Shown: positions 24,901 through 34,147, counted from the stretch's first letter. The stretch: 64,000 nucleotides of DNA from Alcanivorax borkumensis SK2 (GCF_000009365.1 NC_008260.1:2143501-2207500), one strand, 5' to 3'. Notes: generated by a model not told the origin, from the letters alone. Made by a program: numbers and translations.

Positions 24901-25519
24901 CGGCGCTTACCTGTGTGTGTACGGCATGGAAGGCCCCGGCGGTTATCAGTTTGTCGGCCGCACCCTGCAGATGTGGAACCGTTACCGCAAAACACGAGTA
25001 TTCAACCAGCCCTGGCTACTGCGTTTCTTCGACCAGATTCGCTTTTACGAGGTAAGCCACGAAGAACTTAACCAGATTCGCCGAGATTTCCCCAAGGGGG
25101 ATTACCCGCTGAAGGTGGAAGAAACGACCTTCAGCCTCAGTGCTTACCAGCAGTTCCTGGACGACAACCAACAGGATATTGCCACCTTCACCGACGTCCG
25201 CAATCAGGCCTTTGATGAAGAACTGCAACGCTGGGTGGACAGTGGCCAGATCAATTTCCAGTCCGAGCAGAATCTAGAGGCAGACAATGGAGCCGAAGAA
25301 GTGGATGGCACTCCAGTGGAATCCCCTGTAGCAGGCAACATTTGGAAACTGAACGTGTCCGAAGGCGACCACGTGCAAAAAGGTGACGTGGTGGCTGTGC
25401 TTGAATCCATGAAGATGGAAATCGAAATCTACGCCCCGGGCTCAGGAAACGTCATCACTGTTTCCCGCCAGGAAGGTCAGCAGATCAATGCGGGGCAAGC
25501 GATCATGGTGCTGGATTGA
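21932..25519 (+). CDS. Biotin-dependent guanidine/urea carboxylase
   Basis: A 1195-residue multidomain enzyme. In order: a biotin carboxylase domain (about 1-450, starting MFNKVLIANRGAIATRV, with the ATP-grasp glycine loop KSTAGGGGIGMQ), then a carboxyltransferase region built of two allophanate-hydrolase-like halves (about 460-760 and 770-1060, with PSGPFDNLSFRLGNRLLG and the YGPLVLDLRLRFRAH region), and a C-terminal biotinyl domain with the biotin lysine in ESMKME. It carboxylates guanidine (or urea) using ATP and bicarbonate. With the guanidine-I riboswitch and the deiminase pair, guanidine is the likely true substrate. The ATG at 21932 is where BC homology begins; the longer frame overlaps the previous gene. 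Confidence 0.93.
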   Translation: MFNKVLIANRGAIATRVTRTLQSLGITSIAVFAEADRDSLHVRYADKAFCLGEGNAQDTYLNQDKLFALMEEHGVEAVHPGYGFLSENPDFVKGCEARGIAFIGPTPEQMDTFGLKHTARALAEKNDVPLLPGTGLLNDKEAALKAAEKIRYPVMLKSTAGGGGIGMQICDNAENLDKAWDSVRRLSANNFSNDGVFIEKYIARARHIEVQVFGDGKGQAVTLGERDCSAQRRHQKVLEETPAPNLPDHVRHELHDTARTLMQAVHYRNAGTVEFILDQDTNTFYFLEVNTRLQVEHGVTEQIFGVDLVEWMIKLAAGELPALNSLGPFTPNGHAIQARIYAEDPAKDFQPSAGLLTAVTFPEADGQALRIDHWVEAGLTVSPLFDPMLAKVIIHQADRDSALNALAQTLDGITLEGIETNREYVRTILANPVFAQGRMTTRYLNDFRYRPFTVDVLAGGTMTTVQDYPGRSGYWPVGVPPSGPFDNLSFRLGNRLLGNDEAAAGLEFTLNGPTLKFNQATRIALTGADMQASLDSRPVPPYQVIQVQPGQVLKLGKVSGEGARAYLAIASGIQCTPYLGSRSTFTLGQFGGHGGRALRTGDVLHFSEDTGITARVEVPASLKPELGKAWTLRVIYGPHGAPDFFTDDDMAMFFSTDWQVHYNSSRTGIRLVGPKPNWARSDGGEAGMHPSNIHDNAYAVGTVDFTGDMPVILGPDGPSLGGFVCPATVVLADRWKLGQLKAGDTLRFEAISLDDADTLAAEQDHCVSSLVEPAKRVKSAVITTPVLNTLSKQEAGVDVVYRAAGDRYLLVEYGPLVLDLRLRFRAHALMLWLEQQKLPGIIELTPGIRSLQIHFNPQVLTRQQLLKDLAGAEHALQQQDDLEVPSRIVHIPLSWDDQACHQAIEKYIQSVRKDAPWCPSNLEFIRRINGLDSIDAVKNILFSASYVVMGLGDVYLGAPVATPYDPRHRLVTTKYNPARTWTAENSVGIGGAYLCVYGMEGPGGYQFVGRTLQMWNRYRKTRVFNQPWLLRFFDQIRFYEVSHEELNQIRRDFPKGDYPLKVEETTFSLSAYQQFLDDNQQDIATFTDVRNQAFDEELQRWVDSGQINFQSEQNLEADNGAEEVDGTPVESPVAGNIWKLNVSEGDHVQKGDVVAVLESMKMEIEIYAPGSGNVITVSRQEGQQINAGQAIMVLD

Positions 25520-26044
25520 AAGCCTGTTAAAGAGACTCTGAAAAACTGCAGCCTCTTGATCTGTCCAGAAAGGCCATAACAATATCGCCACCGTTGCTGT
25601 TATTGCGATAGCAAGGATGCTTGGATTCATGCCCTACGTATTTTTTCGCGATAGTAGGCGCTCGGAAATGAATGCAAAACGAGGGCTATGAACACGCCTT
25701 ATTATCTGTGTCGTTGATGCCAATCGACAGTGCGGTTCTCCCCTGCCGCACCGAGGGCGGGCCTAGCGGAATTGCTCGGCATGGCCCCAACGTCCTGGCA
25801 TTCAACAATACAGATTGCACTCGCGCGCTGATGAACGCCCCAGCCCATTCAGCGCTACCGGCATTTGAGTGAGCAACGCCACCTTCTTTGAAACCCGCCG
25901 CCTGTAACACCTGAGCTAATGGCGGGTAGAAACTCGCCCTCTCCCCTAACGCCGTCACCCACACCTCTAACCCGTTAGCACTCTCTGGCTGCCACTCATT
26001 CACCGGCAAGTTATACGCTTAAACTTCCCGCAAGCGCCCTTTCT
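25520..26044. other. Region after the guanidine operon, no clear gene
   Basis: About 500 bases. A minus-strand frame at 25686-26009 (107 codons, including GLEVWVTALGERASFYPPLAQVLQAAGF) has no ATG start, and I do not recognise it; it might be a decayed gene. No allophanate hydrolase follows the carboxylase. No clear terminator is seen after 25519. Confidence 0.4.
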
Positions 26045-26236
26045 TCAAGGGCTGTCATTGCTGGCCTTCTGCCGGCGGGGCCGCTTTACCAATTCCCCTA
26101 GATAATTCGGACATCGGCAAGCATGAATGGTGCAGCAATCGACACAAAAGGTGCATTCGTAGGAGCAAATATACGCTTGCTCATCGGCGGCCAAGGTGCA
26201 CTGACATATTTCACAGCTAGATCGCATTTCAAGCAT
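26045..26236 (-). CDS. DUF1272 small cysteine-rich protein
   Basis: A 63-residue protein of the DUF1272 family. It has the family start MLEMR and nine cysteines in paired patterns (CEICQC, CSYECTFCVDCC, CRCP), which should bind zinc. The tail is basic. The function of the family is unknown. The ATG at 26236 gives the usual N-terminus; an ATG two codons earlier is possible. It follows the small zinc-ribbon gene on the same strand after 14 bases. Confidence 0.85.
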   Translation of the reverse strand: MLEMRSSCEICQCTLAADEQAYICSYECTFCVDCCTIHACRCPNYLGELVKRPRRQKASNDSP

Positions 26237-26250
26237 GCACATTTACCCGA

Positions 26251-26430
26251 TTAGTGCGTCTTCACTTTTTCTTTTCCGCAGCGCTCACAACGGTATACCG
26301 TCACCAGTTTTCCTTGCTTCACATCAAACTGCTTTTCCTTACAGATCAACCACCTGTGGAACCCGTGCTGGCACATGCCTCTATTCGGCGTTTTCTTTTG
26401 CGGTTTCTTGAACGGCAGAATATCGCCCAT
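26251..26430 (-). CDS. Small zinc-ribbon protein, unknown
   Basis: A 59-residue basic protein. It has MCQHGFHRW and, 28 residues later, YRCERCGKEK, so one Cys/His pair and one CXXC pair could hold a zinc ion. It is likely cytoplasmic. The ATG at 26430 is chosen; a longer frame starting at 26523 adds 31 residues and has no ribosome binding site. It stands alone with the DUF1272 gene, divergent from rapA. Confidence 0.7.
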   Translation of the reverse strand: MGDILPFKKPQKKTPNRGMCQHGFHRWLICKEKQFDVKQGKLVTVYRCERCGKEKVKTH

Positions 26431-26656
26431 TCGCTCATCACCGTGAGATCCAATCGTCGCTAGAGCATACCGCAAATTTTGCTTGCCCGTTTTCGATTGG
26501 CCAACATAAATACCGCCGCCCAACGGGCAACAAACCCCCGATCAGTCGATCGTTAGGCTCATGGCTGTACCGTTGCCCATGAAATCGGATTCACCCATCG
26601 AAGGGGGGCGTACAAACCCGTATAATTCGCCTCCCAAGTAATCACCGGCAGCAACA

Positions 26657-29566
26657 ATGACTGACTTTATTCCCGGCCAGCGCTGGCTGAGCGAATCCGA
26701 AACTGAGCTGGGCCTAGGCATCATCAAGGAATTGGATTACCGACTGGTCACCGTGGAATACCCGGCGGTAGAGGAAGAACGCACCTACGCAAAGAACAAT
26801 GCCCCCTTGTCCAGGGTCACCTTTGACAGCGGCGATACCATTCGCACCGCCGATGAAATGGAGCTAGTGGTCACCGACGTTAACGAGCTTAATGGACTCA
26901 AGATCTACATGGCCCACCCCAAGGACGGCAGCCCGGAGGATATCCAGCCGGTACCTGAGACCAATCTTGGCCATACCCTACGACTGACCGCAGCCTTAGA
27001 CCGCCTGTTATCCAACCAGCTTTCCTCCAACCGCTGGTTCGAGCTGCGTATTGATTCACTCAATGCCCATTGCCGCCAACAGCAATCTGCCATTAAAGGG
27101 CTACGGGGCCCTCGCATTGATCTGATTGGTCATCAGCTATACATCGCTGACCAAGTGGCTAATCGCTTTGCCCCCCGGGTTTTGCTTGCCGACGAAGTCG
27201 GCTTGGGAAAAACTATTGAAGCAGGGCTGATCCTGCATCAACAGTTGCTCACTGGTCGTGCCAAACGAGTGCTGGTGGTCGTACCATCGCCCCTGGTCCA
27301 CCAATGGTTTGTGGAAATGGTGCGCCGTTTCAATCTGCATTTTTCCATTTTTGATGCTGAACGCCTGAACGCTCTGCAGCCAGAAACCAGTATCAAAGAC
27401 ATGCTGGCGCAGATTATTGAAGAGGAAAACTCCCCGAACGACGGCGCTGACGAAGCGGCCAGCAATCTCAGCGCCGCCAGCGGTGACGACAATCCCTTCC
27501 TCAGTGAACAGCTGATTTTGTGCAGCACGGACTTTCTAAGCGAGTGCGACATTGAGCAACTGGCAGCTGCCGATTGGGACTTGCTGGTGGTCGACGAAGC
27601 TCACCACCTGGAATGGTCAGCACAACAGGCCAGCGACGATTACCAGCGCGTGGAAACCATTGCCAAGCAAGCCCGAGGCCTACTGCTGCTTACCGCTACC
27701 CCGGAACAGCTCGGTCTTGAAAGCCACTATGCTCGATTACGCCTGCTCGACCCGGAACGCTACCCCAGCCTAGAGGCTTTCAAGGAAGAACAAGCCCATT
27801 ATCAAGACGTGGCAGCGCTGGCCGGCCGACTGCACGATGAATCCAAATGGGATGAGGCACTCAAGCAGGAAGCCGTGGCCCTACTACCAGACATGGACAT
27901 TGACGAAAGCAACCGCGAAGCGATTCAAGCAGAACTGCTGGATCGCTCAGGCCCCGGCCGCGTCATGTTCCGTAACACCCGCCACAACATTGCCGGCTTC
28001 CCGGCACGTCACGTACACGGCATCCCTCTTACGCTGCCAGACGAGTACAAATACGACAGCGACGAAGAAATTGACGGCCATTTGCACCCGGAAACCCTGT
28101 TCCACGATGATCGTTGGTGCACCTTGGACCCTCGCGTCACTTGGCTGGAAAACTTTTTTAAACAGCATCGCCACGACAAGGTACTGGTGATCTGTGCTAG
28201 CAAGAATACCGCCACCGACCTGCATGCCCACTGCAACTACAAGCTAGGCATGAACGTGGCCATGTTCCATGAAGATATGGACCTGATCGAACGCGACCGG
28301 GCCGCCGCTTTCTTTGCCGACGACTTTGATGGCGCCCAAGCACTGATTTGCTCGGAGATCGGCTCTGAAGGCCGTAACTTCCAGTTCGCTCATCATCTAG
28401 TCCTGCTGGATTTACCCCTAAACCCTGATCTGCTCGAACAGCGTATCGGCCGCTTGGACCGTATCGGCCAAACCGACGACATCCAGATTCACGTGCCCTA
28501 CTTCGAGCAACACGCTCAGGAAGTACTGTTCCGCTGGTACCACGAGGGCATGAACGCGTTCGAGCACACCAACCCGGCTGGCCACGATATTTACCTGCGG
28601 AGCCGCGACGCACTAGAGCCTCTGCTTACCGGTGACCCGGAATACACTGCCATCGAAGCACTGGTGGACGATACACGCGCCATTACCACCGAGCTACACA
28701 CACTGCTTGAAACCGGGCGTGACCGCCTGCTGGAGCTGAGCTCATTTGATGGTGAGCGCGCAGAAACCCTGATCTCCGATTTGATTGCCGCAGATGAGGA
28801 CAGCCCACTGCCTTTCATGCAACGCATCTTTGATCGTTATGGTGTCGAACAGGAAGATCACTCCGATACCGCAGTGATACTCAAACCCGGCCCCCACATG
28901 CGTGATGCCTTTCCCTCCCTGCCAGAAGAAGGGGTCACCATGACCGATAACCGTGCCACCGCATTGGCACGGGACGACATGCAGTTTCTCACCTGGGAGC
29001 ACCCCATGGTTACTGGCAGCTTGGAAATGATGCTCACTGAGCATCGTGGTAAAGCGGCTGTTAGCCTGCTGAAAAACCCCAAAATCAAAGCCGGCACACT
29101 GCTTATCGAAGCTATTTACACCGTAGATGCTGTCGCCCCGAAACATCTTCAGGCAGATCGCTTTTTACCCACCACGGTGATCCGTCACCTTCTTGATGCC
29201 AATGGCAAAAATATCAGCCAGGCGATCAGTCACGACGGTTTAAGCCAGCAATGCCACAAAATGGATAAGCCGCTGAGCCGCAAAATTGTCGGCAGCCAAA
29301 AGGCCTTGCTGGAAAAACTGCTCAAAGCCGATGACATTAGCGCCAGTCAGGAGGCAGAAAGTATCATCACCGCTGCCCAGCAAAAAATGCGCGAGAAACA
29401 GGCCCATGAGCTGGCTCGCCTTAAAGCGCTGCAAGCCAAAAACCCGGCGGTAAGGCACGCAGAAATCGACGCACTGGAAGACCAAACCCAGGCGCTGGAA
29501 AAATGCCTCGACGAAGCCCGTTGTCAGCTTGAAGCCGTACGCATCATTGTCGCGGGAGGAGATTAA
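26657..29566 (+). CDS. rapA: RapA, RNA polymerase-recycling SWI2/SNF2 ATPase
   Basis: A 969-residue protein, nearly the length of Escherichia coli RapA (968). The N-terminal Tudor-like part starts DFIPGQRWLSESE. Walker A is ADEVGLGKTIEAG near residue 180, the DEAH box is VVDEAHHL, and helicase motif VI is QRIGRLDRIGQ. RapA binds core RNA polymerase and helps to recycle it after termination. The esterase gene begins 3 bases after the stop. Confidence 0.97.
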   Translation: MTDFIPGQRWLSESETELGLGIIKELDYRLVTVEYPAVEEERTYAKNNAPLSRVTFDSGDTIRTADEMELVVTDVNELNGLKIYMAHPKDGSPEDIQPVPETNLGHTLRLTAALDRLLSNQLSSNRWFELRIDSLNAHCRQQQSAIKGLRGPRIDLIGHQLYIADQVANRFAPRVLLADEVGLGKTIEAGLILHQQLLTGRAKRVLVVVPSPLVHQWFVEMVRRFNLHFSIFDAERLNALQPETSIKDMLAQIIEEENSPNDGADEAASNLSAASGDDNPFLSEQLILCSTDFLSECDIEQLAAADWDLLVVDEAHHLEWSAQQASDDYQRVETIAKQARGLLLLTATPEQLGLESHYARLRLLDPERYPSLEAFKEEQAHYQDVAALAGRLHDESKWDEALKQEAVALLPDMDIDESNREAIQAELLDRSGPGRVMFRNTRHNIAGFPARHVHGIPLTLPDEYKYDSDEEIDGHLHPETLFHDDRWCTLDPRVTWLENFFKQHRHDKVLVICASKNTATDLHAHCNYKLGMNVAMFHEDMDLIERDRAAAFFADDFDGAQALICSEIGSEGRNFQFAHHLVLLDLPLNPDLLEQRIGRLDRIGQTDDIQIHVPYFEQHAQEVLFRWYHEGMNAFEHTNPAGHDIYLRSRDALEPLLTGDPEYTAIEALVDDTRAITTELHTLLETGRDRLLELSSFDGERAETLISDLIAADEDSPLPFMQRIFDRYGVEQEDHSDTAVILKPGPHMRDAFPSLPEEGVTMTDNRATALARDDMQFLTWEHPMVTGSLEMMLTEHRGKAAVSLLKNPKIKAGTLLIEAIYTVDAVAPKHLQADRFLPTTVIRHLLDANGKNISQAISHDGLSQQCHKMDKPLSRKIVGSQKALLEKLLKADDISASQEAESIITAAQQKMREKQAHELARLKALQAKNPAVRHAEIDALEDQTQALEKCLDEARCQLEAVRIIVAGGD

Positions 29567-29568
29567 CC

Positions 29569-30237
29569 ATGAGCGAGCTATTACGTTTTGTTGAAATCGA
29601 ACCCGCCACAGAAGCCACCGCCAGCGTTATCTGGCTGCACGGCCTAGGTGCCAGTGGCCACGATTTCGAACCTATTGTGCCTGAGCTGCAGCTGCCGGCA
29701 GATTTAGCCGTACGGTTTGTGTTTCCTCACGCACCGCAAATCCCCGTTACCGTCAATGGCGGCATGGTCATGCCTGCCTGGTACGATATTCTCGCCATGG
29801 ATATCGATCGCAAAGTTGACGAGGCAGGAGTACTGGCATCTGCCAGAGCGGTGGAGATGCTAATCGAGCGAGAAATCGCCCGAGGCATCCCCAGCAAACG
29901 GATCATCATCGCCGGTTTTTCTCAGGGTGGCGCCGTTGCCTATCAAGCCGCTTTGCGCTACCCCAAACCCCTTGCCGGCCTGCTCACCCTGTCCACCTAT
30001 ATGGCCATGCCGGTAATACCCAGCGATGCCAACGCCACACTGCCGGTTATGATTTGCCACGGCAGCATGGATCCGGTGGTTCCTGAGCAATTAGGCCAAC
30101 GAGCCGCAGCCACCCTGAGTGAGCTGGGTTACTCACCACAATACAAAAGCTATCCTATGGAGCACATGGTCTGCCTAGAGCAAATTCGGGATATTGGCCA
30201 ATGGCTGAATGAACGGCTAATGCCGCCTAACCAATGA
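29569..30237 (+). CDS. Carboxylesterase/phospholipase-family alpha/beta hydrolase
   Basis: A 222-residue alpha/beta hydrolase of the Abhydrolase_2 (acyl-protein thioesterase, EstB-like) family. The triad is Ser in GFSQGGA, Asp in HGSMDPVV and His in MEHMVCLEQI; HGLGASG forms the oxyanion loop. No signal peptide, so it is cytoplasmic. It starts 3 bases after rapA, and the two are probably co-transcribed. The physiological substrate is unknown. Confidence 0.92.
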   Translation: MSELLRFVEIEPATEATASVIWLHGLGASGHDFEPIVPELQLPADLAVRFVFPHAPQIPVTVNGGMVMPAWYDILAMDIDRKVDEAGVLASARAVEMLIEREIARGIPSKRIIIAGFSQGGAVAYQAALRYPKPLAGLLTLSTYMAMPVIPSDANATLPVMICHGSMDPVVPEQLGQRAAATLSELGYSPQYKSYPMEHMVCLEQIRDIGQWLNERLMPPNQ

Positions 30238-30269
30238 CGAATTCATAAGTAAAACACAGCTTCAAATCT

Positions 30270-30314
30270 GTCGCAGACAGACCAGTAAAGAGGCGAGTAC
30301 TTGGCGTCTGCGAC
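30270..30314. repeat. Inverted repeat after the esterase gene
   Basis: GTCGCAGAC and GTCTGCGAC form a perfect nine-base-pair inverted repeat with a 27-base loop, 33 bases after the esterase stop. It may be a factor-dependent terminator or a protein-binding site. Confidence 0.4.
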
Positions 30315-30419
30315 GCCTTCCAGCTTCTGAGCTTTAACCGTTTTTGATGATCCCTACGCGTTTTTTGCACATTCCATCGCCATACTGGTACCCATACTCT
30401 TTCGACAAAGGGGACCCAT

Positions 30420-30872
30420 ATGAAAACGGCTTCCGTCTTTACTCTTACTGCCCTGCTTGGCCTTAGCGCAATTTCCACTTTTGCCGAAGCTCGCCCGCCT
30501 TGGGAGAATGGCCAGCGCGATACTCGCACTCATGTTCAGTTGGTGGATAACCGCCGTGATTATTCCGAATATCGCTACAGCTCTCGCGAGCGTGAGGTCC
30601 TTCGTCAACGTTTGAGCCAGCGTGAGTTTGACGCCCTGCCTCCTGGCTTGCAGAAGAAAATGGCCCGAGGCGGCGAGTTGCCGCCAGGTTGGCAAAAGAA
30701 ACTGCAGAAAGGCCAATACCTTCCCGACACGCTCTACTACAACAGCGAGCGATTACCTTCATACAGCGGCATTCGTCATATTGACGGTGTCAGCGACGTC
30801 ATCATCGATAATGAGGTGGTTCGGGTGATTGATGCGACTCAGACAATCATTGATGTATTCGGGCTTCGTTGA
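30420..30872 (+). CDS. CigR/RcnB-like periplasmic protein
   Basis: A 150-residue exported protein with a signal peptide (cleavage near ALA/EA at about residue 24). The middle has the repeated LPPGLQKKMARG and LPPGWQKKLQKG motif, and the C-terminus has the short beta region DNEVVRVIDATQTIIDVF. This is the layout of the CigR anti-virulence / RcnB-like family. The role in non-pathogens is unknown. It is followed by a strong bidirectional terminator. Confidence 0.75.
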   Translation: MKTASVFTLTALLGLSAISTFAEARPPWENGQRDTRTHVQLVDNRRDYSEYRYSSREREVLRQRLSQREFDALPPGLQKKMARGGELPPGWQKKLQKGQYLPDTLYYNSERLPSYSGIRHIDGVSDVIIDNEVVRVIDATQTIIDVFGLR

Positions 30873-30944
30873 GGTCCACTCAGGTAAATGCCGTCTCGTC
30901 GTCCGAAACGCCGATGCCCTGAATACAGCATTAAACTTTCAAAC

Positions 30945-30979
30945 AAAAAAGCCGCGCTTCTTTCGAAGCGCGGCTTTTT
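30945..30979. terminator. Bidirectional rho-independent terminator
   Basis: A perfect 10-base-pair GC-rich hairpin (GCCGCGCTTC, loop TTTC, GAAGCGCGGC) with an A tract on its left and five T on its right. It separates the CigR-like gene (+) from coxC (-). Confidence 0.95.
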
Positions 30980-31017
30980 ACGTGTTACTTATCGCGTGGC
31001 GCGTGCAGCGCCGCCGA

Positions 31018-31899
31018 TTACAACCAATACACCGTAATAAACAAGAACAACCACACCACGTCCACAAAGTGCCAATACCAGGCACCGGCTTCCCAGGCAA
31101 AGTTATTCTCTTCATCAAAGTGGCCCTTGATCACACGCAGCAAGGTCACGAATAAGAAGATGGTACCGATGGTTACGTGCGCACCATGGAACCCAGTGAG
31201 CAGGAAGAACAGGCTGCCGTAGATACCCGCATCCAACGTCAATCCGAGCTCGGTATAAGCATGAATATATTCTTCCACCTGCAAGAACAGGAAGATCACA
31301 CCGAGGATCACTGTAGCCGCCTGGAAGGCAATCACAGTGCCACGCTTGCCTTCTAACAAGGCGTGGTGAGCGATTGTCAGGGTTACAGAGGACACCAACA
31401 GGATAGCCGTGTTGATCGCTGGCAAGCCCCATGCGCCCATGGCTTGTGTGGTATCACCCGCAGGGGTCACAGTCAGCGGCCACATGGCTTGAAAGTTCGG
31501 CCATAGCAGTTCGTGGGTCATGGCGTTGCTGCCTTCCCCAGACAACCAAGGCAGGATCAGCCAACGGGTGTAGAACATAGCGCCAAAGAAGGCCGCAAAG
31601 AACATTACCTCAGAAAAGATAAACCACAGCATGCCCTGACGGTAGGAACCGCCCAACTGATTGCTGTGCAGGCCACCGACGGACTCCTTAATAGTGTCAC
31701 GCCACCACAGGGCGATCACTACCAGCAACCAGGTCAGGCCTAGGAAGAATAGCGGTTTACCAATGAAGCTAGGCTCCATATCCGCCATGGTGCTCTGCTG
31801 AATAAAATGCGCACCGCCGATAGCGGTCATGAACAAACCTATGGAAGCCGTCAACGGCCAAGGGCTGCTCTCTGGAACGTAGTATTTTTCAGTAGCCAT
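31018..31899 (-). CDS. coxC: Cytochrome c oxidase subunit III
   Basis: A 293-residue subunit III with seven predicted membrane helices. Conserved segments seen are SEVMFFAAFFGAMFY, LLTGFHGAHVTIG and the C-terminal WHFVDVVWLFLF. It belongs to the aa3-type oxidase encoded by the coxB-ctaD-ctaG-coxC unit on this strand and is the last gene of the unit. Subunit III carries bound lipid and stabilises proton uptake; it has no redox centre. Confidence 0.96.
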   Translation of the reverse strand: MATEKYYVPESSPWPLTASIGLFMTAIGGAHFIQQSTMADMEPSFIGKPLFFLGLTWLLVVIALWWRDTIKESVGGLHSNQLGGSYRQGMLWFIFSEVMFFAAFFGAMFYTRWLILPWLSGEGSNAMTHELLWPNFQAMWPLTVTPAGDTTQAMGAWGLPAINTAILLVSSVTLTIAHHALLEGKRGTVIAFQAATVILGVIFLFLQVEEYIHAYTELGLTLDAGIYGSLFFLLTGFHGAHVTIGTIFLFVTLLRVIKGHFDEENNFAWEAGAWYWHFVDVVWLFLFITVYWL

Positions 31900-31927
31900 T
31901 AAAAAATCTCCTCTACAACCGGCTGTT

Positions 31928-32503
31928 CTAGTTCACAGCCACGCTGTTGTTTTTACCGGCGACCCGCTCTGTCACATCGAAGATCGTGTATGACAGAGTG
32001 AATTGATTAATGTGACTGGGAATTTCTGGATCCAGATAAAAAATCATCGGCATATCCTTGCGCTCACCCGCTAGCAGCGTCTGCTGATCGAAGCAGAAAC
32101 ACTGGGTCTTATGCAGGTATCGAGCCGCTTCCCCCGGTGTTACTGACGGGATGCTTTGGGTAATCATATCCGATGAAGTCGGGTTGCTTGCAAAAAAATG
32201 CACCAGTGTAATTTCCCCCGGATGCACCTTTACTCGCTTGGTCTCAGAAGAGAACTCTCCACTGATCCCACCCCCCTTCTGGGTAATAAATTCCACTGTC
32301 ACAGTGCGGTCTGCCACCACATTTTCTGGCACTTGAGTGGCAGCAGTACTGGATGTTTTTCCATTCAGCCCGGTGACATCACAGATAACGTTATAAAAGG
32401 GCACCATAAGGAAAGCGAAGCCAAACATGGCCACCGCCCAGATCAACAGCTTTTTCAGCGTGCGCTTATTGCGCTGTTCAACACTGAGCTGCTCGTCGCC
32501 CAT
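31928..32503 (-). CDS. ctaG: Cox11/CtaG copper-delivery protein
   Basis: A 191-residue Cox11 family protein with one N-terminal membrane helix and a periplasmic domain. The copper-binding motif is CFCF at about residue 145. It delivers copper to the CuB site of subunit I. It lies between the subunit I and III genes, its standard place. Confidence 0.96.
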   Translation of the reverse strand: MGDEQLSVEQRNKRTLKKLLIWAVAMFGFAFLMVPFYNVICDVTGLNGKTSSTAATQVPENVVADRTVTVEFITQKGGGISGEFSSETKRVKVHPGEITLVHFFASNPTSSDMITQSIPSVTPGEAARYLHKTQCFCFDQQTLLAGERKDMPMIFYLDPEIPSHINQFTLSYTIFDVTERVAGKNNSVAVN

Positions 32504-32525
32504 GGTGCTCCTCCGTCAGTTTCTG

Positions 32526-34133
32526 TTACTTCACCACCGGCGGGGTCTCAAAGGTATGGAACGGCGCCGGAGACGGCACTTCCCATTCCAGACCTTCCGC
32601 ACCTTCCCATGGTTTAGCCGGGGCTTTCTCGCCTTTCTTCAGGGCACACAGCACAGCCACCGCCAAGAAAAACAGCTGCGACAAGCCGAACCAGAAGCCA
32701 CCAATGGAAATCCAGAAGTTGTAGTCCGCAAACTGCAGCGCGTAGTCAGCGTAACGACGCGGCATACCCGCCAAGCCCACAAAGTGCATGGGGAAGAACA
32801 GCAGGTTGGCGGAAATCAAGGAGTTCCAAAAGTGTAGTTCACCCAGGGTTTTGTTAGGCATGATGCCAGACCACTTCGGCAGCCAATAATAGGCAGCAGC
32901 GTAAATGGAGAAGATCGCGCCAGTCACCAATACGTAGTGGAAATGCGCCACCACGAAATAGGTATCATGATACTGGAAGTCTACCGGGGTAATCGCCAGC
33001 ATCAAACCGGACAGACCGCCGCAGGTAAACAACACCACAAAGGCAATCGCCCACTTCATTGGCAGTTCGAAGGTCATAGATCCGCGCCACATGGTGGCCA
33101 CCCAGTTGAACACCTTCACGCCGGTAGGCACAGAGATCAACATGGTCATGTACATGAAGAATAAGGTGCCCGCCAACGGCATACCTACAGTGAACATGTG
33201 GTGGGCCCATACCACGAAGGACAACAGGGCAATGGACGCGGTGGCGTACACCATGGAGGCGTAACCGAACAACGGCTTGCGAGCAAACGCCGGAATGATC
33301 GCTGACACGATACCGAAGCTCGGCAGGATCATGATGTACACTTCAGGATGCCCGAAGAACCAAAACACGTGCTGGAATAATACTGGATCACCACCACCGG
33401 CAGCATCGAAGAAGCTGGTTCCGAAATGACGGTCCGTCAGCATCATGGTTACCGCACCGGCCAGAACTGGAATGACCGCGATCAGCAGGAAGGCAGTGAT
33501 TAGCCAAGTCCATACGAACAGCGGCATCTTCATCAATGTCATGCCAGGGGCACGCATATTGAAGACCGTTACCACCACGTTGATAGCACCCATGATGGAG
33601 GAGATACCCATCATGTGAACCGACAGAATGAACAAATCGGTGGACGCCGGCCCGTACTTGGTGGACAACGGCGCGTAGAAGGTCCAGCCAAAGTTCGGAG
33701 CGCTAGGATTGCCGGCACCGAACGCACTCAACACCACTGAACCAATCAGAATGGTGAAAGCGAAAGGCAGAATCCAGAAAGACCAGTTATTCATCCGCGG
33801 TAGCGCCATATCTGGCGCACCAATCATCAAGGGAATCATCCAGTTAGCTAAGCCAACAGTGGCAGGCATCACCGCGCCAAATACCATGGCCAAGCCGTGC
33901 ACGGTGGTCAGCTGATTGAAGAACTCCGGATCCACGAACTGCATGCCGGGCTCGAGTAGCTCGGCACGAATCACCATGGCCAAGAAACCGCCGGACAGGA
34001 ACATGGCGAAGCTGAACCACAGGTACAAGGTACCGATATCTTTGTGGTTGGTGCTGAACAGCCAACGTTTCAGGCCGGTCGGGGCGTGGTGGTGATCGTG
34101 ATGATCATCATGGGTTGCAGCTGCAGTAGACAT
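32526..34133 (-). CDS. ctaD: Cytochrome c oxidase subunit I
   Basis: A 535-residue heme-copper oxidase subunit I. The CuB and heme ligands lie in conserved segments: the low-spin heme His in TVHGLAMVFG, the cross-linked His-Tyr in WFFGHPEVYIMILP, and the paired ligands in YFVVAHFHYVLVTG. The D- and K-channel regions look normal for an A-type oxidase. The N-terminus is His-rich (DDHHDHHHAP). Gene order coxB-ctaD-ctaG-coxC on the minus strand. Confidence 0.97.
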   Translation of the reverse strand: MSTAAATHDDHHDHHHAPTGLKRWLFSTNHKDIGTLYLWFSFAMFLSGGFLAMVIRAELLEPGMQFVDPEFFNQLTTVHGLAMVFGAVMPATVGLANWMIPLMIGAPDMALPRMNNWSFWILPFAFTILIGSVVLSAFGAGNPSAPNFGWTFYAPLSTKYGPASTDLFILSVHMMGISSIMGAINVVVTVFNMRAPGMTLMKMPLFVWTWLITAFLLIAVIPVLAGAVTMMLTDRHFGTSFFDAAGGGDPVLFQHVFWFFGHPEVYIMILPSFGIVSAIIPAFARKPLFGYASMVYATASIALLSFVVWAHHMFTVGMPLAGTLFFMYMTMLISVPTGVKVFNWVATMWRGSMTFELPMKWAIAFVVLFTCGGLSGLMLAITPVDFQYHDTYFVVAHFHYVLVTGAIFSIYAAAYYWLPKWSGIMPNKTLGELHFWNSLISANLLFFPMHFVGLAGMPRRYADYALQFADYNFWISIGGFWFGLSQLFFLAVAVLCALKKGEKAPAKPWEGAEGLEWEVPSPAPFHTFETPPVVK

Positions 34134-34147
34134 TGCTATCCCCTCCC

